Below, one piece after another: positions 1 to 12,000 of a stretch of DNA of 54,292 nucleotides (position 1 is its first letter; every line of letters starts with the position of its first letter). The DNA comes from Diplocarpon mali (Eukaryota > Ascomycota > Leotiomycetes > Helotiales > Drepanopezizaceae): the NCBI GenBank assembly GCA_024741835.1, contig JAENRP010000223.1, positions 18,159-72,450 of the forward strand, read 5' to 3'. The position numbers were made by a program, and so were the translations under genes. The notes beneath the pieces were generated by a model that saw only the letters and a program-made list of their open reading frames with translations, had not been told where the DNA came from and did not search any database.

Positions 1-1368
1 TGTTGGTTCTGGTGTTTGGATTGATTTTTGTAATGGTGATAGGAATGCTTATGGTTAGTATTGAGGTTAGAATTGAGGGTTGAGATGGTGTAGATGGGGA
101 TACGAATGGAGATAGAATGGAGAGTTTACGGAAGGGAAAAGAAAAAGGGAAAAGGCCATATACCCCAACCATGCTCTTGAGGTCTCCAGAGCGTGTCCTG
201 AACTGCGTTGGCGACCGTGGTATGTTGCGATTTGGATTCTAAACTTCGCAGCCCTTGTTGGTTGATTGGTTCTCGGTTTGTGTCATCACTTTAAAGCCGA
301 CATCAGTTCGTACATCTGTCTTTCGATCGGTTGGTACATGACGGTTTTTAGAGACGGCAGAGGACGGACGACTAATTATTGATCCAGCGAAGCGACTATG
401 CGCTTGGATGATGTGGTCTTTTTGCCCAAGTTCGCTGCATATATCAATACCGTTTTTGGGGTGGGGGGATAAATTACTTCACCTCATATTTCTTTTAATG
501 CCAAGATCATTCACGTTATCATTAGTACTAGTAGGGGATATCGAGAAAAGTATGTTAGAGAGGTTTCCAGCCTCGAATGGCTTGATGGATTGTACTGCGA
601 GATGATAAAAATTGCAAAGATATATGATGCTGGTCGTGAGTAGGCCATGGCTTTACCTCTGGTGTAGACTCTTATAGTTGTATGGTGATTCGTTCGCTTA
701 AACCCCTTTTCTTCTTCGCAGAAGCAGCCCTCTGATGCTTAGGCATCAAGATCTATGGAATGAAGTAACCCTGCTCTAGAACTGTATGGAGTGACAGTGT
801 CATCCAACGTGATAAATTTTGGGTTCAGGTTAAGAGACTTTGGGGAGATGGTATTCACCTCAGGCTTGCATGCCTAGCAAATAATACTCTATGTATTCAA
901 ATATCAAAGGAGAAGTGGCCGGCCTAAATCATACCTTTTCTTACAATACGCATGTCAGGAGGAAAGAAGCTAATGGGACTAGTGATTCTGGGAGTACAAA
1001 GTCATTATAAGTTAGACTGAGATGTTTAACTGAACATTGTTGACAACGTCGCAACACAAATAACTTCATTAGATATTCTGAACCACGACTCTTCTTATCA
1101 TGTCATCTCTGCGATGGCAAATCCCAGATTTCCTAGCTTCATATGGTACAATCAGTACAATAACTTTGATAAAAACTCCAAGGATTTCGGAACGAGTCAG
1201 ATGGTACTTACAATAGTTCACTAGGCTTAGATAGAAAAAATAGCCAGGGTTGCAGGCAGCTAGCGTCTGGCTTTCAACAAAAACTTTTATTTCCGATAAA
1301 TATTCGCTCGCGATTGTTCTCTAGATTCCTTGTTCTCACTAGCAACATAAGATATGTCTTAGAGATCA
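1..1368. other. Intergenic, no gene recognised
   Basis: I see no ORF with convincing coding character and no RNA gene here. The composition is ordinary for the gene-bearing part of the window. The only reading frame of note (about 65 codons near 408) has no recognisable domain and is treated as chance. Confidence 0.5.
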
Positions 1369-1369
1369 T

Positions 1370-1970
1370 TGACCTTGTTCCCCAGAAAGCCGCGTTGTAT
1401 CGTTGCATTCGTTACTAGTTCCGAGGATGCAACGTTCTTCGACTACAAAGATCTCGCAATTTTACAATCCACGTCTTTGGAATGGCCTCTGAAGGGAAAG
1501 CGAAGGAAGGTCTCGCCTGAGCCACGAAACTCGAAGATAACGGAAAAGAGACACTCGGCCTACTCGTGGAATGGATGTACGGCCAATAGCGATTCCTCAG
1601 GCCGCGCCTGCAGAATGATACTCCCAGCGCTATCTCCGATAGTCAACGTTCTCTCAAGGATGAGAGCGTTATCACATTCATCGATTTCGCCTGCAAGGGT
1701 TTCTCGGGCTGGATTGAGGATATTCCATGTTGGAGGGCGTACTTCTGAGCGAGTTTATGCTCAGCTGGTTGGGCTCGTACGCCCCGGAAAGGAAGCCGTT
1801 CCTTTCGCCTGAGATATTCGTCGACATTATCGACTTGGTGGAGATTCGAATGGAGAGATCCAGCTCGGCTGGGAGTTCGAGGCAAGGTTTTCAGGAGTTC
1901 TTCGTTAAGGTTGCGAGGAAGGACTTGGCTTCTGGTCGGGGAGTATCGAGCGCCGGCATGAGATAAATAT
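1370..1970 (+). pseudogene. Broken BTB/POZ-domain gene
   Basis: Reading the plus strand across frames gives pieces that match the usual order of a fungal BTB/POZ domain. First comes FFDYKDLAILQSTS (from about 1,437), like the 'hKDLL...S.FF' start of the domain. After a frame change comes GKAKEGLA, then a stop, then KLEDNGKETLGLLVEWMYGQ (about 1,530-1,590), which resembles the 'L.ED.PE.F.LLV.WLY' signature. A further piece, ITFIDFACK, follows near 1,674. At least two frameshifts and several stops separate them, so no intact protein can be made. BTB proteins normally act as dimerising or Cul3-adaptor modules, and single-domain BTB genes are numerous in Pezizomycotina. The family call rests on my recognition of the motif pattern and needs a profile search. 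The overlapping open frames at 1,369-1,812 and 1,727-1,966 are what remains of this locus. Confidence 0.45.
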
Positions 1971-4597
1971 CGATGGTTTCACCTATCGAATCTACTCATG
2001 GCATGGTAAGACCGCTTAACCATCTGGAAGTTCATAGGACTTTGTGAGTTTCGGCCTCTACCGGCATAGGCTATGCGCATCGGGTATATAGGACATTGCA
2101 TTGCATGCAGTACTTGAAATCATTAACGGCCTCCCCTGGGGACGTTAACTTGTTCAATCCCCACGAGAATTTAAACTGCGTTCTCAGTACATTCAAATAG
2201 CAATGAAGTAGGACAGTAGTCGTGAACATTTTCTGTAGGATCCCGTCCATACTGCCCTCTATACCGAGCTGGACGTCTTTGTTTCATTTTTTGGACTTGT
2301 AATTCTTTGGGTCTTCCAGGCACTTTTTCGAAGCAATGAGAGAATTAAGAGCAGAAAATTATCATTTTAGTTCCTAGAAAATGAGTCTATTAGTCCAGCC
2401 AGCGTAACAGGGCTGGCTTTCATGGTTATAGGCGAAGTAAGCAACGCTAGTGGCTCATCTCTACTTCACATGTTTGAGCTTCTCTTTTGACAGCTATCAC
2501 ACTGCGAAACTCTAGACCCAGTTTCGGTCATATCAGTAAATTTTTTTCAATGTCAAACTTCGCCATATTCAGTTAGAGAAGCTTGACAATATGCAGACAG
2601 CTGTTATCGGAATTGGTAATGGCAAGTGCTAACTTGTGTCTTGCAACAATGTCAACTTCTTTCAGCTATATTATGCGCCAAAATGACATTCAGAGACGAT
2701 TCAAATTAGAAAGTTCATATAAAGAACATAGGAAAGTGTATTATAAATCTTAAAGTGGTCGATTTTAGATCTGACTAGCTTGAAAATTAGACTCATTGAC
2801 TGTTTTTTATGCCTGCAGAAGATCCAGTGTCCAAAAATATAATAGACCCGCGAGGGTAATATGGCATGAACTAGCGGAAATTTTAGATAGCTGCCTTGCA
2901 GATGTCTTGCAAGGGTCATAATAAAATGATACTGTCAAGAAACGCCTGGACTGTGGTAACTACGGCCCAACAATCTTAAGCACTACTGCTGTCTGAAAGT
3001 TCTAACATGCAGGTTGAGAATGAAACCTCGAATATCTATTCAGATACCTGCTATATATGATTTGACTTGTTTTATTAATGTCCATTCACTGTAGCAGTTT
3101 ACCCACCCAGCCTTGCTTAATTTGCAACAAGTTCAAGAAGTAGAATCTCTAAGCTATTTCTTCGAGTCCTGTTCTACACCAAGAATATAAATAGAGCCCT
3201 GGAAAACTACGGGTATTGCAGCAAAGAGACAAGAGTGAGTATCAGTAGTCACCTACTTGCTTCCTAGGAAACCTTTGGAATATTATCACACCACCTACAA
3301 TCCGTTGTGATTGTATGAAGCGCAGGCCGTGTGATTCTTATTCTAGCGCAGGCACATATACTGTCTAACAAATGGTATAGGTGATGAGGTCGGCACTACT
3401 GGCGACTGATTGCTGTAAAGAGGGCTGTGAGGAAGGATGTAGCACCGAAGCAACTTGGCTGGAATGTTTTTTCCTTTTCGACTTCATTGCTGTTTTCTCT
3501 TCCCCCTTCTCATTTATGTTTATTCTAGCCGAAGGTTCCATCAATCCTGCAACGCTGCTCGCCGTGCGCTAGCATTTGAGGGCTGATCACCACGGGGATG
3601 TTTTATTATTGGAATTTTATCAATAGGAAGAAGGGTGCAGTAGACCCCTTCTATGCACATGCATAGTTCTTTGAGCTTGCATTGAACGCCAACTCGATTC
3701 CTGAGCAAAAGGCATTATGAGATGAAGAAAAAGAGACGCAGCAAGTCTTGGAAGCTACAGACCTATATGCGAATGCACTGGTACCCTTGGAGTCGCCTAC
3801 ATCAGTCGACGAAAATATTGCTATTGGCTCTTTTCTTAAGACGAATTTCATATATGACAGTCCTGTAAGTGAAAAAGGTAGGATTATCTAGGAACTTGGC
3901 AGATATTGAAGATCAAAGATAAACGCTCGACGTAGGAAGGCAGGTTATTCTAGTGTAGAGGAAATACATCACATTTCAGGAGTCGAAATTCAACGCAGCT
4001 GCATGCTATTTAGCAGGAAACCCAAACGCTTTGCGAAAATGAGATCCAAGCTTGAGTACGGCACATGAACATTGATGTCTTCTGTACCGTCTGTGTTGCT
4101 TGTTGCTCCTCAGTCGTCTTGACGGAGCAAGAAGAGATTATAAGACGTCAATACTTCTTTGAGATGCTGTGTTATGTAAAATTATTTTACATGGCTGCAA
4201 CATTTAACTTGAATACTGCCAGGATTGTGAAGGCGGAAATGTAAGACTCATGGAAAGGACAGTTAGAAGATTGGAGAGTTGGTTTGTGAAATATGAATCT
4301 CACGTTACCATCGGCTAAGGCCTGTGTTATTGGGATAACCGTTGGTAAGGAGGAGGATGAAGCTGAAAAGTTTTGTCTCAAAGTGGCTTAGAATGCCGCA
4401 AGCAGTCTGGGGTAATTTGGAAATTGGATTTCGTTTTTCGGATCGATCTTCAGAACCCAAACCTCAAAGTTGAGTCTCAATGACCCTCCATCACGTGTGA
4501 GCAAGTACCATTAGTCGGCCTTCTCAGCCGCGTCTCTCTAGCTACCTGGTCCATCAACAGCCACGTCAAACAACCACACGAACCCACCCCCTCAAAA
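1971..4597. other. Long non-coding stretch, degenerate
   Basis: Nothing of gene quality is visible. Short open frames (for example near 3,381 and 4,187) lack any domain. The last 120 bp form the RPN12 promoter and leader, with an E-box-like CACGTG at 4,492-4,497 and a C-rich leader directly before the start codon. Confidence 0.45.
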
Positions 4598-5517
4598 ATG
4601 GCCGAACGAGAGCTCCAGGACGTCCTCCAGAAGCTGAAATCCAGCCGTACGTACCAAGACCAAGCACCTCTTCTCTCCTGCGCCAAACTTCTCCTCCTCA
4701 AGCTCAAAGGCCTCACTCCCCTTCCAACAACTTCCTCCAGCATCCTTACTCTCGCGCGCGACGTCTTCGAAACCGGCGCCTTACTCTCCATCCGCGCCAA
4801 AGAACCAGCGACGTTCACGCGCTACGTGCACCAACTGACGCCGTTCTACGAGCTGCCCGCGGAGCGTGTGGCCCCAAGTAACGAGAAGAACAAAATCACC
4901 GGCTTGTACCTGCTGCTGCTGTTGACGCAGGGAAATTATGCGGGCTTCCACACCGAGTTGGAGGGTCTGGAACTAAGGGGAGGACTGGGCGGTGGTGTGG
5001 ACTGCGAGCATGATAAATATCTGGGCTATCCGATCAAGTTGGAACGATGGCTGCAAGAAGGGAGCTTCGATCTTGTGTGGAAGGCGATGGCGAGTCGGGA
5101 GGTGCCTAGTGAGGAGTATGGGGTTTTCAGTGAGGTATGCTCTGTCTCTTTCTGCGCGTGATTGAATGTTTGTTTGTTTCATTGCGTTCGGATGTATTAC
5201 ACTACGAGTCGGGGAACAAAGCTAACAAGACCTAGATTCTCACCAACCATATCCGCACCGAGATCGCTACATGCAGCGAGACCGCTTACCCCTCGCTCCC
5301 CATATCCTCGACCAAGAACCTTCTCTTCCTCGACAGTGAGGGCGCCGTGATTGAGTTTGCGCAGAACAGAGGCTGGATTATCAAGGACGGCCGCATCTAC
5401 TTCCCGAACCAGAATCTGAAGAGCGGCGTCGATGAGCTGGGTAACGAGAAGGAGCTGAGCCAGATGGCTATTGAGAATACGTTGGGCTATGCTAGGGAGC
5501 TGGAGACGATTGTATAA
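4598..5517 (+). CDS. RPN12: 26S proteasome regulatory subunit RPN12
   Basis: This encodes a lid subunit of the 19S regulatory particle of the proteasome (PSMD8 in animals), needed for the final steps of lid assembly and joining to the base. Two exons are supported: 4,598-5,134 and 5,236-5,517, with a 101-nt intron that begins GTATGC, has CTAAC near its 3' end and closes at CCTAG. Splicing keeps the frame and gives 272 residues, the usual size for the fungal protein. Residues about 70-250 form the CSN8/PSMD8/EIF3K-type PCI helical region, with family blocks such as KYLGYPIKLERWLQEGSFD and, in exon 2, GWIIKDGRIYF. Reading through the intron would end the protein at 5,161 and lose the winged-helix part, so the spliced form is clearly correct. 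The alpha-COP gene lies tail to tail, with its stop 257 bp away. Confidence 0.95.
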
Positions 5518-5774
5518 GAAAGAGCTAGTGCAAAATGGCAGGCGCTCGGTCTTTTCGTAGCTGCATTTAGGACTTGTGGGAAGCAGATCATGAGAGGAGC
5601 TGATCGAGCTTGTATTCTAGACTGGCGCTCAGGCGTAGAAACTACAGGAATGACCACAACGGACTGACTGCATATAATATGATTTTACTATCATTTATAT
5701 CTCTAACCAGCTACAAGAGCGCCATTTCGCTTAGTGCTGTCTTCGTCGCCGGCATCATCAAGGCCATGACCATT
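5518..5774. other. Short convergent intergenic region
   Basis: This holds the 3' ends of RPN12 and of the shortened alpha-COP gene. On the minus strand the alpha-COP frame stays open for 23 further codons after its TGA (5,706-5,774), starting NGHGLDDAGDED, before a TAG at 5,703-5,705. I see no remnant of the missing alpha-COP C-terminal domain in any frame. Confidence 0.6.
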
Positions 5775-8551
5775 TCATTCTTCGACCGGCTCGTCGTCTA
5801 CAGACTGCTCGTCTTCTAAAGACAAATCTTCAACTTGGCCAAGGAGTGCCTTCTCGAAGAATGATTGGGACGTGGCCTTCGTTGGCCAATTGGCCTTGAA
5901 GGTGGAGACAATTGGTTTGGGAGGGGAGAGCGGCGAGCCGATAGCTGGCAGGGTGATCTGGTCTTCTGTAAGGCCAGTCGCTTCCAGAATGGATTCACAT
6001 TCGTCTTCCAGACCATGAGCCTTAGCAGTCATGTAGGCGAGAGGATCTATAGAGGTTAGCAACACTGTCCTGGTCTCCTGGGGATTCGAAGTACTCACAA
6101 AGGTTGATTTCCTTGAACATGGCTATCCGGTCGTGAATATCGCCGAGGTATAATGCATTCTGGAACCGAGCGGTAAAATCCCCGCGATGTTCGGCAATCT
6201 TAGCCATCCGAGTAAGTTTTGCATCATCTCCGGTAGCAAGATACAGGAAAGAGAGCTTGTCAAATTGTCGTAACTTCTGGTAAGTCATCTCCACAATTTG
6301 ATGGTTGCCATGTGCGAGAGCCTCGGTTGTCAGTCTCGACCAAAGCTTCGGTTTGTCCAGCTCCTTTGCCATCTCAACTGCAACATCCAAGTTGCCACAT
6401 TCGAGTGCAAGCTCAAACCGTGTCTGAGGATCTTGGACGAACTGCAAGGCGATCTCGGGATATCCTTTCTTTTGTAAATGCGATATAATGCTTTGACCGA
6501 CCAGACTCGAGTTCTTGATGATCTGCAGCATTTCCTCGTAGTTCCTCTCGACCAGCGCGAGCTTGAATCGATACTCCGTTGGATCTATATTCAGAATCTT
6601 GGGCTTTGCATTTCTATCCAGGCAGTAGACCGTTCGTGCCTTTACCCGGACAAGATACACTGTTTGGTCTAGGGTTCGAACGATACCGTTGTCGCCGTTC
6701 AGTAAAGTGTATTTGATGTGATTGAGGGTCGAATAGAGAAGAACACCGGCATCGTCCCATGTTGCGCTCTTGATTCTGATGGTCTCGTGAAGCGTACTAA
6801 CTTGCTCCAAAGTCTTTGTGACAATCGTGACATTGTGCTTGCTCAGAAGCGCGGCATACGAACCATCATTGGACCAGACGACGTATTTGACTCCTGTAAC
6901 CGCCAATTCCGCTGTCGTCTTCTCCTGTTGACTCTCGTACAAATGAACGGCAGTGGGTGTGATTAGCAAAAGGTTTCCAGTTCCTCCAAAGTAAATATCG
7001 GTGGTTCCAGTTGGTGGCTTGATGGTTTTAGTTGTCGCATTTGAGAGATCCTTAATCTCAATCTGTTGAGTAGCGGTAGTGAAAACAGCAAATCTATTAC
7101 GAGCCACAAACACTGCCGAATTACCCTGGCCACGCTTTGTATCCGAAGTATCCCCAGAGCCGTCTCGAGGTAGGTTGATCAGCTCGTAGGAACCTCCGTC
7201 AGCTGGAGAAGTGACAAGGATGGCTCGCTCTGCTGGGTTGAAGGACAAGGACCGGGGTGGAACCCATGGACTACCAAGTTTCTTCAAGGTCAACAGCGTA
7301 GGACTCTCAATGTTCTTCTGGAAGTCGTAAGAGCGGACATGCTTATCCTTCGTAATGAAAAACAGGTTGTTCTGGTAGAATGCTGAGGCTGGTCTCTCTC
7401 TCTCTAGCTTGAAAACCATAACTCCATTATCGTGTCCAGCAGCAAACAGGTTGATCTCAGAATGAGCTGCAATGACCCAGAATCTGTCATTTTCTCTCTT
7501 GAATGACTGCACCGAGGTCCGCTTGTTGAGGTCCCAAACTCTGACCGTCTTGTCTTCGCCCACTGACAATATCAAATCCTGGTGAGGGTGGAATAAGCAA
7601 CCAGATGCGTTCTGGAAATGTCCTCTACAAGTATCAACTTCCCAAGCTTTCGTCTCACTCATTCTCCACAGCTTGACCAGTCGATCATCGCCAGCCGAAA
7701 CAATCAGAGGTAGTGAGGGGTGGAAAGCGACCCAGTTTACACCTCGATCGTGTCCTTCCAATACGAACTTGACCACCGCATCTGTATTTCCGAACATATC
7801 CGCCTGGTTTTGATTTGACCTCGAAATTTGATCCTCGAAAGTCATTGATGTAGGGGCCGAGTGCTTCTTTCGCAGCCCAGAAATATCCCAAACACGGACC
7901 GATTGATCCAGGGAGGCAGAAACAACCAAGTCCTCCTTTGGATGGAATTGAGCGCACATAGTATAATGATTATGGCCAGTCATTGTGCAAACTTAGAACC
8001 TAGTTAGCGGATAACAAAGTATGAGAGATATGTAAACTTACTTAACGATCTGTTCTGCCAATTCCAAATCCTAATGGTTTGATCATCAGAGCTGGAAATA
8101 ATCCAAGGGAGCTCATGATGGAAAAAAACCGTGCGAACATAGTCCAGATGCCCGTTCAAAGTAAAAAGACTTCTGCGAGTCTGATACGACCAGACTTTGA
8201 TTTTGTAATCATCACCACCAGAAACGAAGAGAGGTTGTGTCTTGTGGAAGTCAATTCCCCGAACTGGCCCGTCATGTTCCTCAAATCGATCAATTAACGT
8301 TCCCATACGGTAATCCCATAGCTGGATAGTCGAGGAGTGGAGGGAGACAAGAATCCATGGTCTGAGTACTGTTAGCTATGCATGCGCGCAAGGGCTGAGA
8401 GGGGCACCTTTTGGGGTGGAAAGCGATGCCTTTTGCCCTCGAGGACTTCGACTCAAACTGCAGGTCGTCAGCGACTGTATGCGCAGGTCAAAAAACCAAT
8501 TCGGCCCAGACAAACCTTGGTGAGCATATTAGGGGAGGAAGTGGAAGCCAT
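5775..8551 (-). CDS. COP1: Coatomer subunit alpha (COPI), C-terminally truncated
   Basis: Alpha-COP is the outer-coat subunit of COPI vesicles, which return cargo from Golgi to ER. Five exons join cleanly: 8,516-8,551, 8,408-8,457, 8,042-8,361, 6,099-7,991 and 5,775-6,046, with introns of 58, 46, 50 and 52 nt, GT...AG ends and CTAAC branch sites. The start [12 protein letters not shown] followed by [17 protein letters not shown] fits the family N-terminus. Residues about 15-330 are a WD40 propeller (repeated 'VRVWD' and 'IRIWNW' blocks). The second propeller and the coatomer WD-associated alpha-solenoid follow, to about residue 800. The product ends at 856 residues in an acidic linker, whereas the family is about 1,200. 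The COPI_C region that binds epsilon-COP is absent, and only 257 bp separate the stop from RPN12. All splice sites and the rest of the frame are intact. It may be a recent truncated copy, a gene whose 3' part was moved, or an assembly error. The family assignment is certain; functionality is not. Confidence 0.92.
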
Positions 8552-9067
8552 CTTGACCGACGCTGCGAGGACCGAGGAAGCCTAAGCCTCTGGCATCAAG
8601 GACAGCAGCAAGTGCAGTTCTTGAACAATTTCAGCGCAGACGCCTTTTTCGAAAGAGATTCGTAAGTGTTCGCAAGGACTGTGTTAAAAGCTGACAATGT
8701 GTGTGAAGTGAACAACTCGCAAGTCGCAGTTTCTCACCAAGATAATTGTGGCCTGAGGCTCAACTTACCCCAGGCGTCACTACCGCGTCGCTTTGGAAGC
8801 TCCATCCTAGTAGGTTGTCAACTTCTGGCAAAGTGGCCTCAATCTTGTCAACACTGGAAATCTCAGCCTTCCGATTGCTTGCGTATGCTTGATGTAGAAT
8901 CAAGGAGTATGTCACTTTCTAATACAGCTTGATCACCGACTCACCCTCTTCCGCTGGCGGACTGCAAATCCATCCTATCTGCAGCTACTACGGCACCTAG
9001 ACTGCATATTCCCTGAGAGGCTACCAAAGGCTTCGTAGCCTCCTGCTAGCTCCCCACGAAAGCCAAG
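8552..9067. promoter_or_regulatory. Divergent promoter between alpha-COP and UGGT
   Basis: This 516-bp interval separates the start codons of two secretory-pathway genes read in opposite directions. The open frames crossing it have no domain content. I looked for a canonical unfolded-protein-response element and found no exact match. A GGCGTCAC stretch near 8,773 is the closest, and I would not rely on it. Confidence 0.5.
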
Positions 9068-12000
9068 ATGGAGCTCTTCACTATGCCATGGAGCTTGACT
9101 GGAACTCTGCTGGCAACGACATATCTCCATTCTTTAAGTGTTTCCGCAAGCCCATCTATAAATGTGGGAATGAAGGCATCTTTCTCCTCTGCGCCATACC
9201 TTCTAGAGTTATTGTATAAGCTCCACTATGTTTAAACAAGAGTCTGAAGCTTATTGTGTGTAGGGAAACTGCTGGAAATGAGAATGCGACATCCTACTTT
9301 CCCCTCCTTGACCGCATTGCAGACGGTCACTTCTCGAAAGCTTCAACGGACAAGGAATTGTTCGACGCATTTGCGAAAACCTTGAAAGAAGATGGACACA
9401 TGGTGGAGCCAGAGACCCTTTCCTCCTGGAAATTCGCAGTATCAATGCGGGCATCCGCGCCTCAAATCGAAGCACATTACCAATACTACCATACTGCTGC
9501 GGAGCCATCGTTAGCGTCGGAGCAGGATTCTTCATGCCCGGTCTGGGTGTTGTTTGACGGAAAGCAGTATTGCTCCCCAGTATTAGACGCCGCAATTGGA
9601 GATATCATCGGAGACTCGTAAGCCACCTATTTTGAGCCTTGTCCCAATGGCTAATTTGCTGGCTGGTAGACAAATACAAGAGTTACAATTCGACAGAATC
9701 CTGGGTAACCCTTCATCTCCCCCATCAATCCTTTACGCCGATATTACATCCCCGACATTCGGAAAATTCCATAAAATTTTGGTAAAAACTGCGCGTGAGG
9801 GGAAAACTTCATACCGCATACGGCACAGAAAATCACCTACAGCCGAGGATAAGCCACTTATCATTCCAGGATACGGGGTTGAGCTTGCTCTGAAGCGAAC
9901 GGATTACATCGTTATCGATGATCGCGAGGAGAGCGATATCAAGACAGCCAGTGCAACGCCCGAAAAGGAAGTGAAGTTCGAGGATGAGGAGTTTGCGGAT
10001 CTGAAGCCACTCTCAACCTCAGAACTTTCTTCCCTTGGCCTAAAAGCTTCAAGCTTCATTATGCAAAGTGAAAACTCTCTCGACTCCCTGGTCAAGCTTT
10101 CTCAGGATTTCCCAAAGTATTCCAGCGCCATTTCGTCCCACAATGTCTCCAGTAAATTTATAGCCGAGCACCAGTTCAACCGTGACCAAATGGTACCCGC
10201 TGGAAAGAATATTATTTGGATGAACGGTGTTCAATTGATGGACCGAGAAATCGAGGCCTTAGACTTGCTTGATATCTTCCGAAAGGAGCGAAAACTTATC
10301 AACGGTGTTAAGGAACTTGGCCTTACGGGACCTCAAGCAATCCAGTTACTTTCTCACCCTGAAATTTCCATGGTTAACGCTGAAAGCGCTGCACCCAGAT
10401 TTGACTGGAGAGATGATGCTGAAGGCGGGAACGTTATTCTTTGGATGAACAACATCGAAAAGGATAAGAGGTATGCCGGCTGGCCTACCACACTTCATGC
10501 GGTAAGCACGCGAATCGAAAGTTGTTCTTCTCGGGCTAATTTTCAAGTTCCTCCAACGAGCTTACCCTGGACAGCTACCAACTGTTCGAAGAGATTGTTT
10601 CAACGTAATTCTGCCGGTCGACCTGACGAATCCTCAGGATATCCTGGTAGTTGCTGATACTGTGTTGAGTTTTGTCCAACGTAAACTTGCTCTTCGGTTT
10701 GGCCTTGTACCTCTCACCAGTACCCCAGATTCCGTGGCGCATGCTAAAGTCGTGTACTACTTGTTGGACACTTATGGAATCCAAACTGCTATGGCATACC
10801 TTGAGGCTGCATACACTTCGCGGATACTCTCAGCTCCAACCGCCACAAATTTTCAAACCGCTATTGGAGAGCGGACGGTTCGAAAGGATAAAACAGCTAT
10901 GGGACTGGAAGAGGTTCTCGAATCGGAGAGCTACCAAGGTCGTATCGAATCTTCGAAGAAGTGGGTAAAGAGACTTGCTGCAGATAGCATGATCCCGCCA
11001 ATGTTCGTTGATGGCGTCGCAATCCCCCGCGATGAAAATTGGCTTCAGTTAATGAGCCAGACGGTAACAACTGATCTCCAAGTTATCAAACAAGCCATCT
11101 TTTCCGATACGTTTGACGAGGACACTTGGCTCCCCTCGCATTTCCTACTTGGAGCTGCAACTCGTCGAAACGCTCTGATTGTCCCGGAAGACGAAAAGAC
11201 CTTGATAATCTTTGATGTCAACAAGCTAATCGAAGAGAACAAAGATACTCTGAATATCCTGCCTCGCATCGAAGCAGAATCTTCTTCCGAAAAGGCTGAC
11301 TGGGCCCATTTGATCTTGGTTGCGGATTTGGATTCACAGGCTGGCGAACATTTACTTGCTGCAGCTGTTGTGTTTCGTGAAGCCAATCCATCCATTGAAC
11401 TTGTCATAGTACACAGCCCGGCTTCTGCTAACAAAGAATCTGGCCTTAGCATTGACTTCTACAATCATATGGTCAGAAATGATCACAAAGCCTTCTCGCA
11501 TATCAATGATCTTACTGCCGTCCTGACTGCCGAACTGGCTGCTCCAGGCCAAGAGATTCAGCAGCATTCAATCGAGTACTGGCGCGGAGGCAATGCTGTG
11601 ATTAAGTCTCTGGGACTTCTGCCTGGCCAGAACGCACTGCTTTTGAATGGACGCCTAGTCGGACCCATTCCAGCAGATTCAGATTTCGATCAGGGGGATT
11701 TTGAACAGCTCCTCTCCTATGAGCGATCAAAGCGCATCACTCCGGCCTATGCTGCTTTGGAGGCACTCGGATTGCTGGAGAATGTCCCAACTCCGCAGGC
11801 TGCGGCTAAGATCTCGTCTATCGTGGCTACCTCAACCATATCCGATACCCCCGATGGTATATTTGAGCAAGCTTCAACTTTACGAATGAGTCGCTTCGAC
11901 GTCTGGAATTCGACGTATACTGCGATCGAGACCGGTGATGTACTGACTGCAAGTATTCAAATCACTGTAACTCTGGACCCGGCAAGCCAGCTTGGCCAAA

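Noticed and set aside
1643..1885. Minus-strand 80-codon ORF
   Set aside because: It is antisense to the BTB remnant and has no domain.
6478..6966. Plus-strand ORFs inside alpha-COP
   Set aside because: They are shadows of the WD40/solenoid coding exon.
11045..11567. Minus-strand ORFs inside UGGT
   Set aside because: They are shadows of a long, clearly coding frame on the plus strand.
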